Assembly (NCBI RefSeq): GCF_001412595.2
Contig: NZ_CP012640.2
Location: 4,836,001 to 4,900,000, forward strand
Source: Massilia sp. WG5
Lineage (GTDB): Bacteria > Pseudomonadota > Gammaproteobacteria > Burkholderiales > Burkholderiaceae_D
Direction of reading: 5' to 3'
DNA length: 64,000 bases
Shown here: in pieces, positions 56,258 to 64,000 of the stretch
How the letters are laid out: each line of letters starts with the position of its first letter
How positions within the stretch are numbered: the stretch's first letter is position 1
Notes under the pieces: generated by a model
What the model saw: the letters and a program-made list of their open reading frames with translations, nothing else
Told to the model about the DNA's origin: nothing
The model's database searches: none
Translations under genes and position numbers: made by a program

Positions 56258-56815
56258 TTGACCGATTCGGCAGCAGCAGGGGACCAAGTTCCCGACGACC
56301 TGGTTCAGGTCGGACATATCACCGGCGCCTACGGGATCCGGGGCGGCATCCGTGTTTCGCCGTATTCGGCGGATGCCGATGCGCTGCTGAACGTGAAAAC
56401 CTGGTGGCTCGACAAGCCGGCGCTGCGACCCGTCCAGGTGCGCAGCGCGAAGTACCATAGTGGCGATGTCACTGCCACGCTGGTCGATGTCTCCGACCGC
56501 AGCATGGCCGAGGCGCTCAAGGGCGCGGCGGTGCAGGTGTCGCGGGCGGACTTTCCGGAATTACCGGAAGATGAATATTACTGGTCGGACCTGATCGGCC
56601 TCGATACCGTGAACCTGCAGGGCGAAGCCCTCGGGAAGGTCGCCGACATGATGAGCAACGGTCCGCAATCGATCCTGCGCATCGTTCCTCCCCTTGACCC
56701 GAATGCGCCCGACGCCAAGCCTGACGAACGCCTGATCCCCTTCGTGGACCAGTACGTCAAGAGCGTCGACCTGAAGGCAAGACTGATTACCCTGGACTGG
56801 GGCCTGGATTATTGA
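56258..56815 (+). CDS. rimM: Ribosome maturation factor RimM
   Basis: 185 residues. Assists 30S assembly by binding S19. GHITGAYGIRGGIRVSPYS at about 25-43 and a C-terminal PRC-barrel (EDEYYWSDLIGL). The start is taken as TTG at 56258 with AAAGG upstream. Second gene of the operon. Confidence 0.93.
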   Translation: MTDSAAAGDQVPDDLVQVGHITGAYGIRGGIRVSPYSADADALLNVKTWWLDKPALRPVQVRSAKYHSGDVTATLVDVSDRSMAEALKGAAVQVSRADFPELPEDEYYWSDLIGLDTVNLQGEALGKVADMMSNGPQSILRIVPPLDPNAPDAKPDERLIPFVDQYVKSVDLKARLITLDWGLDY

Positions 56816-56841
56816 CCCCATCCTACTGAAGCGAGGTCCCG

Positions 56842-57603
56842 ATGCAGTTTGACGTCGTGAGCTTGTTTCCCGAGATGTTTGCCGCACTCACGCAGTCGGG
56901 CGTGACCCGGCGTGCGCATGAGCAGGGCTTGTGGAATCTGTCGGTCTGGAATCCGCGCGATTTCACGCAGGACCGCCACCGCACCGTCGACGATCGCCCC
57001 TATGGCGGCGGTCCCGGCATGGTGATGCTGGCCAGGCCCCTCGAAGCGACGATCGCTGCGGCCAAGCAGCGCCAGGTGGACCTCGGTCTGCCGGCCCCGC
57101 GCGTGGTGTTCATGTCGCCGCAGGGCAAGCCGCTGACGCACGAACGCGTGATGGCGCTGAAGAACGAGCCTGGACTGGTCGTGTTGTGTGGACGCTACGA
57201 AGCGGTCGACCAGCGCCTGCTGGACCGCTGCGTCGACGAGGAGATTTCCCTCGGCGATTTCGTGCTGTCCGGCGGCGAGTTGCCGGCGATGGCGCTGATG
57301 GATGCCGTGGTGCGGCAGTTGCCGGGCGTGCTGGGCGACGATGCCTCGGCGGTCGAAGACAGCTTCGTCAACGGCTTGCTGGATTCGCCGCATTACACGC
57401 GTCCGGAAGTCTATGAAGGCGAGGCGGTGCCGTCGGTGCTGATGGGCGGGAACCACGCCGAGATCATGAAGTGGCGCCGCCAGCGCATGCTGGAAGCGAC
57501 CGCGAAGAAACGGCCCGATCTGCTGGACAAGGCGCGCAGCGCCGGTCAGCTGAGCAAGGCCGATGAAAAGTTTCTGGCAAGCCTGGAGCGGGCGGCCGAC
57601 TGA
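56842..57603 (+). CDS. trmD: tRNA (guanine-37-N1)-methyltransferase
   Basis: 253 residues. Methylates G37 of tRNA and keeps reading frame. Knotted SPOUT fold: [13 protein letters not shown] start, [13 protein letters not shown], and the SAM-binding [18 protein letters not shown] (about 137-155). Third gene of the operon. Confidence 0.96.
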   Translation: MQFDVVSLFPEMFAALTQSGVTRRAHEQGLWNLSVWNPRDFTQDRHRTVDDRPYGGGPGMVMLARPLEATIAAAKQRQVDLGLPAPRVVFMSPQGKPLTHERVMALKNEPGLVVLCGRYEAVDQRLLDRCVDEEISLGDFVLSGGELPAMALMDAVVRQLPGVLGDDASAVEDSFVNGLLDSPHYTRPEVYEGEAVPSVLMGGNHAEIMKWRRQRMLEATAKKRPDLLDKARSAGQLSKADEKFLASLERAAD

Positions 57604-57713
57604 GATTTGCACCATGTTGGTGTAAAGGCGGGGGTAACAGCCCGCATGTTTTAATTCCATCCTCTACTGGGCAATAGTACAGCGCCAGCAAGATGGTCAT
57701 TGGAGTGTTAAAA

Positions 57714-58094
57714 ATGGATCTGATCCAGCAACTCGAGCAAGAAGAAATTGCGCGCCTCGGCCGCAATATCCCTGATTTCGCACCGGGCGACACCGTTGTC
57801 GTCAGCGTCAACGTCGTCGAAGGCAACCGCAAGCGCGCCCAGGCATACGAAGGCGTGGTCATCTCGCGTCGTAACCGCGGCCTGAACTCGAACTTCATCG
57901 TTCGTAAGATCTCGTCGGGCGAAGGCGTCGAGCGTACCTTCCAGCTGTACTCGCCGCTGATCGCTTCGATCGAAGTGAAGCGTCGTGGTGATGTGCGCCG
58001 TGCGAAGCTGTACTACCTGCGTGAGCGTTCGGGCAAATCGGCACGTATCAAAGAGAAACTGCCGACCCGCAAGACCGCCGCTGCCGCTAAGTAA
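57714..58094 (+). CDS. rplS: Ribosomal protein L19
   Basis: 126 residues. [20 protein letters not shown] and [15 protein letters not shown] are typical of L19. Last gene of the operon, with a terminator after it. Confidence 0.98.
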   Translation: MDLIQQLEQEEIARLGRNIPDFAPGDTVVVSVNVVEGNRKRAQAYEGVVISRRNRGLNSNFIVRKISSGEGVERTFQLYSPLIASIEVKRRGDVRRAKLYYLRERSGKSARIKEKLPTRKTAAAAK

Positions 58095-58111
58095 TAGCGC
58101 TAGTAGCATGG

Positions 58112-58138
58112 AAAAGGCATCCGCTTGGATGCCTTTTT
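58112..58138 (+). terminator. Rho-independent terminator of the rpsP-rplS operon
   Basis: AAAAGGCATCC (58112-58122), loop GCTT, GGATGCCTTTTT (58127-58138), then CTTTT. It sits just before the Nudix gene start. Confidence 0.9.
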
Positions 58139-58155
58139 CTTTTCTGGAGTCCGTT

Positions 58156-58821
58156 TTGGTAAAACTGCATCTCGATCCCCAGCGTTTGCCCGTCGATGCG
58201 ATCGCCGGCGAAGCCGCCTTGCCGCCCGAGCGCCTGCAGGCCGCCTGGCTGCGCCGGCGCCTGGCCCATCCGCCCGCCTGGGAGCCCGAGCTGCCGCAAG
58301 ACTTGCGCGAGCGCCTGCCAAAGCTGCGCCGCGCCGCGGTGCTGGTGCCGATCGTCCAGCGCCCCGAAGGCCTGACGATCCTGCTGACCCAGCGCACCGC
58401 CCACCTGAACAATCACGCCGGCCAGGTCAGCTTCCCCGGCGGCAGCGCCGAAGAGCTGGATTCCTCGGCGATCGAAACCGCCCTCCGTGAAACCGAGGAA
58501 GAGATCGGTCTGAACCGCCGCCACGTCGAGATCGTCGGCGTGCTGCCCGACCACATCACCGCATCGAGCTACCTGGTCACGCCGGTGGTCGGCCTGGTTA
58601 CGCCGCCCTTCGACCTGGTGGCCGAATCGAACGAGGTCGCCGAGATCTTCGAAGTGCCGCTGGCCTTCCTGATGAACGGCTTGCACCACCAGCGCATGTC
58701 CTTCGACCTGCCGGAAGGGACAGGGCGGCGCAGCTTCTACGCCATGCCCTACGAGCGCTTCTTCATCTGGGGCGCGACGGCAGGGATGCTGCGAAACCTG
58801 TTTCACTTGTTGAGAGCCTAA
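58156..58821 (+). CDS. Nudix hydrolase (CoA pyrophosphatase type)
   Basis: 221 residues from a TTG at 58156 with GGAG six bases upstream; no ATG fits as well. Nudix box GGSAEELDSSAIETALRETE plus EEIGL is complete (about 95-120). The sequence around LTQRTAHLNNHAGQVSFPGG is typical of NudL-type CoA pyrophosphatases. Cytosolic. Confidence 0.9.
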   Translation: MVKLHLDPQRLPVDAIAGEAALPPERLQAAWLRRRLAHPPAWEPELPQDLRERLPKLRRAAVLVPIVQRPEGLTILLTQRTAHLNNHAGQVSFPGGSAEELDSSAIETALRETEEEIGLNRRHVEIVGVLPDHITASSYLVTPVVGLVTPPFDLVAESNEVAEIFEVPLAFLMNGLHHQRMSFDLPEGTGRRSFYAMPYERFFIWGATAGMLRNLFHLLRA

Positions 58822-58882
58822 TAATTGAATAAAACGGTCCTCTGCGCTATCGTAGCGGGCAATGAACTGTGGCAACAACAAA

Positions 58883-58999
58883 GGGCTTCGCAAAACCGTA
58901 GCGAGCGGCAGCGATGTTGGCCGAGAAACGCAGCTGTACGGGTAGTACAGCGAGCGTCGCAGGCCGACAGTGCAACGCGCAGCAGGTTTGGCGAAGCCC
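58883..58999. repeat. Palindromic intergenic repeat (family 1, copy A)
   Basis: Outer arms GGGCTTCGCAAAACC (58883-58897) and GGTTTGGCGAAGCCC (58985-58999) pair in 14 of 15 positions. A central hairpin GCTGTAC-GGGTA-GTACAGC spans 58933-58951. It shares TGCAACGCGCAG and AAACCGTAGCGAGCGGC with copy B at 24270-24363 (opposite strand). Confidence 0.82.
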
Positions 59000-59016
59000 T
59001 ACGACAAGGACCGTGA

Positions 59017-59976
59017 ATGACATTCTTTTCCATTCTGTGCGCACTGCTCATCGAGCAGTTGAAACCCCTGCGCGCAGATAACCAGATCTACGCCGAGATC
59101 AAGCGCTTCGCCATGCGCATCGAGTCCTGGTTCAATGCGGGCCAGGTGAGCCATGGCCGGCTGGGCTGGTTCCTGATGATGGGCAGCCTGATGCTGCCGA
59201 CGGCGGTCGTGTACTGGGTGCTGATGTACTACGGTTTCGTGTTCGCGGCCTTTGCCTGGAACATCCTGATCGTCTACCTGACCCTCGGTTTCCGCCATTA
59301 CAGTCATTACTTCACCTCGATCCAGTTCGCCCTGAACGCCGGCGACGAGGCGACCGCGCGCACCCTGCTGGCCGAGTGGACCAAAACCGACACGATCGGC
59401 ATGGACGGCACCGAGATCGCCCGCCTGGCGGTCGAGAAATCGCTGATCACCACCCACCGCAACGTCTTCGGCGTGTTCTTCTGGTTCCTGATGCCGCTGG
59501 GTCCGGCCTGCGCCGTGATGTATCGCGTGTCCGAATACCTGGCGCGCGCCTGGAACGAGCCGGATCACATGCGCAACGAAGCCTTCGGCCAGTTCGCCGC
59601 GCGCGCCTTCTACTGGATCGACTGGATTCCGGTGCGCCTGACGGCGATCGCCTTCGCCGTGGTCGGCAATTTCGAGGATGCGATCTACGCCTGGCGCAAC
59701 TTCGCCGGCCGCTGGGCCGACGAGTCGAAGGGCATCATCCTGGCGGCCGGCGGCGGCGCCATGGGCGTGCGTCTCGGTTCGCCGCTGGAAACCGCGCCGC
59801 GCGTCACGCCGCTGGATGCGGCCACCGCCGACCTTGCCGACAGCGAGGCCGACGTGCTGCCGGGCGAGGAGCCGAATGTGCGCGCACTCCAGAGCACCGT
59901 CGGCCTGGTCTGGCGCGCGCTGTTATTATGGATGCTGCTCCTGCTCCTGCTTTCCGGCGCGGTATTGCTGGGTTGA
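59017..59976 (+). CDS. CobD/CbiB-family membrane protein
   Basis: 319 residues, several helices (MTFFSILCALLIEQLKPL, LMLPTAVVYWVLMYYGFVFAAF, GVFFWFLMPLGPACAVM, LWMLLLLLLSGAVLLG). Related to CobD/CbiB and AmpE. In betaproteobacteria this gene stands alone and its role in cobalamin synthesis is doubtful, since no other cob genes are near. A repeat precedes it. Confidence 0.85.
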   Translation: MTFFSILCALLIEQLKPLRADNQIYAEIKRFAMRIESWFNAGQVSHGRLGWFLMMGSLMLPTAVVYWVLMYYGFVFAAFAWNILIVYLTLGFRHYSHYFTSIQFALNAGDEATARTLLAEWTKTDTIGMDGTEIARLAVEKSLITTHRNVFGVFFWFLMPLGPACAVMYRVSEYLARAWNEPDHMRNEAFGQFAARAFYWIDWIPVRLTAIAFAVVGNFEDAIYAWRNFAGRWADESKGIILAAGGGAMGVRLGSPLETAPRVTPLDAATADLADSEADVLPGEEPNVRALQSTVGLVWRALLLWMLLLLLLSGAVLLG

Positions 59977-60043
59977 TCACTCCCGGAGAAGGACGAGTCG
60001 CAGGCTGATCCAGTAAGGGCTCGTCCGCAGGTCTTCTATAAGA

Positions 60044-60049
60044 TATAAT
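60044..60049 (+). promoter_or_regulatory. Probable -10 box for the DUF3579 gene
   Basis: TATAAT at 60044-60049, 46 bp before the ATG at 60096. No clear -35 box. Confidence 0.4.
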
Positions 60050-60095
60050 ACTGGGGTTGTTCTCATCCACGCCTCATGTTTCAGTAAGCAGCACT

Positions 60096-60446
60096 ATGGC
60101 CGATTTACCGCAAACCGGGAAAGAACTCGCCGATGAATTCTTCATTCTCGGCCTTACGAGCAAGGGTCGGCAGTTCCGTCCAAGCGACTGGGCCGAGCGT
60201 CTGTGCGGAGTCATGTCCTGCTTCCGCCCGGCGGGCAGCGGCGGACCCAACGCCCACCTGAAGTTTTCCCCCTACGTCCACCCGACCGTCGTCAACGGCG
60301 TCAAGTCCGTGGTGGTCAACAATGCCCTCAAAAATGTCGAGCCCCTGGCTTACCACTTCGTGGTGAATTTCGCCAAGGACAACGACCTGCAAGTGGTCGA
60401 CGCCTGCTACGTTCCGCCGCCGGGCGAAAAGAAACCGGTCCCCTGA
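60096..60446 (+). CDS. DUF3579-family protein
   Basis: 116 residues, small alpha/beta protein without signal: FFILGLTSKGRQFRPSDWAE, then VVNGVKSVVVNNALK. DUF3579 is largely limited to betaproteobacteria; function unknown. Confidence 0.88.
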   Translation: MADLPQTGKELADEFFILGLTSKGRQFRPSDWAERLCGVMSCFRPAGSGGPNAHLKFSPYVHPTVVNGVKSVVVNNALKNVEPLAYHFVVNFAKDNDLQVVDACYVPPPGEKKPVP

Positions 60447-60499
60447 TCTTCCATCGCAGCTTGGCTTGTCTATACTGAAAGCTGCAAATGGAGGACGCC

Positions 60500-60949
60500 A
60501 TGGAAGTTGGCAAGCTCAGCACCACGGATACCATCTGCTGCTCCCGCGATGAAAGCGTGCAGGGCGCAGCTTTTCTCATGCGCAAACACCATGTCGGTGA
60601 CCTGATCGTGGTCGAAGAGCCGGACGGCGAACGCATTCCCGTCGGCATCGTCACCGACCGCGACATCGTGGTGTCCGTCATCGCGCTCGGCCTCGATCCG
60701 CTCGGCCTGCAGGTGGGCGACATCATGAGCGACGACCTGCTCACGGCGGGCGAGAACGACGACGTCTACGCCACCATCGAGCGCATGCGCCTGCGCGGCA
60801 TCCGGCGCGTGCCGGTCGTGTCCGACAGCGGGGCACTGGTCGGCATCGTCAGCGCCGACGATCTCCTGACCTTCCTGGCCGAGGAGATGGAAGAGCTGTC
60901 GCGGATCAGTCCCTACCAGCAGAAGCACGAAAGGCGGGCCCGGCAGTAA
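60500..60949 (+). CDS. CBS-domain protein
   Basis: 149 residues from the ATG at 60500; an earlier ATG at 60488 overlaps the GGAGG that serves the later one, so the later start is favoured. Two CBS motifs: VQGAAFLMRKHHVGDLIVVE and YATIERMRLRGIRRVPVV. Likely binds an adenine nucleotide and regulates an unknown partner. Confidence 0.88.
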   Translation: MEVGKLSTTDTICCSRDESVQGAAFLMRKHHVGDLIVVEEPDGERIPVGIVTDRDIVVSVIALGLDPLGLQVGDIMSDDLLTAGENDDVYATIERMRLRGIRRVPVVSDSGALVGIVSADDLLTFLAEEMEELSRISPYQQKHERRARQ

Positions 60950-61020
60950 ATCCCGGCGCGGCCGCGCGCATTTCCTATTAATTGCAACTAACCGACATAA
61001 GCTTGCAGGTTGACAAGCGG

Positions 61021-61041
61021 TAAGCCAGCCCTAAGCCAGCC
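61021..61041. repeat. Short direct repeat before the M16 gene
   Basis: TAAGCCAGCC occurs at 61021 and 61032. It sits next to TTGACA (61010), about 80 bp before the M16 start, and could be a regulatory pair or chance. Confidence 0.4.
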
Positions 61042-61103
61042 TCTGTTACCATGCTGCGCTATCGTGCAAGTTTGCACGGCAGATACGACAGAATTGGGGT
61101 GAT

Positions 61104-63881
<2,778 letters not shown>

Positions 63882-64000
63882 ATGCAACACTCAGCAGTTC
63901 ATATTTGAAGAAATGGCTGAGAAACTTGGTTAATGCCCGGTGCGGGCGCTATGATGTTGCTTATCGGAAGTATTGCTAAGAAGCAGCAAACATTGCGCTT
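63882..64000. other. Window end, no gene seen
   Basis: 119 bp past the M16 stop. No clear ORF, hairpin or repeat was seen; the next gene may start beyond the window. Confidence 0.4.

Overview
The window is high-GC DNA from a betaproteobacterium, most likely Oxalobacteraceae (Massilia/Telluria/Duganella type). The evidence is the rpsP-rimM-trmD-rplS order, the etfBA/acyl-CoA dehydrogenase block, a DUF3579 protein beside a CobD/CbiB-family protein, and the overall style of the housekeeping proteins. No rRNA, tRNA, CRISPR array, intact insertion sequence or prophage was seen.

Layout. 1-11.7 kb: a palindromic repeat, a LemA/TPM operon, pyrF, sbcB, a cNMP-GGDEF protein, a BtuF-like binding protein, an HPF-like protein, two membrane proteins, a secreted methyltransferase-like protein, and a divergent ferredoxin reductase/epimerase pair. 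11.8-15.8 kb: an accessory block with a tiny HTH protein, two tandem paralogues that join a GRDP-like domain to Cys-containing AYCAGPE repeats (the second with an amber codon), and an orphan CHASE histidine kinase. 15.9-21.6 kb: glnS, a four-gene J-domain operon and an MFS exporter. 21.7-24.4 kb: a decayed region with a gene remnant, small genes and a palindromic repeat. 24.4-33.7 kb: CoA-transferase, CPA2 antiporter, MocR regulator with NIPSNAP protein, Sel1 protein, APC permease, VOC and two RibD/DHFR-like reductases. 33.7-36.4 kb: small hypothetical genes, one with a 19-bp duplication that removed its stop codon. 36.4-47.4 kb: hydrolases, a GH1-RmlD fusion, trpS behind an apparent Trp-attenuation leader, a kinase, DUF3597, cupin, DUF1294, GDPD and a 76-residue mini-flagellin. 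47.4-63.9 kb: alaS, tusA, etfBA, acyl-CoA dehydrogenase, a lipoprotein, a TM2 protein, the ribosomal operon, Nudix, CobD-like, DUF3579, CBS and an M16 peptidase.

The most notable items are the AYCAGPE-repeat pair (a possible modified-peptide or Cys-repeat system), the mini-flagellin that joins the two ends of flagellin, the tandem-Trp leader peptide plus terminator ahead of trpS, the GH1-RmlD fusion, the J-domain operon and two families of dispersed palindromes. Everything here was read by eye; no searches were run.
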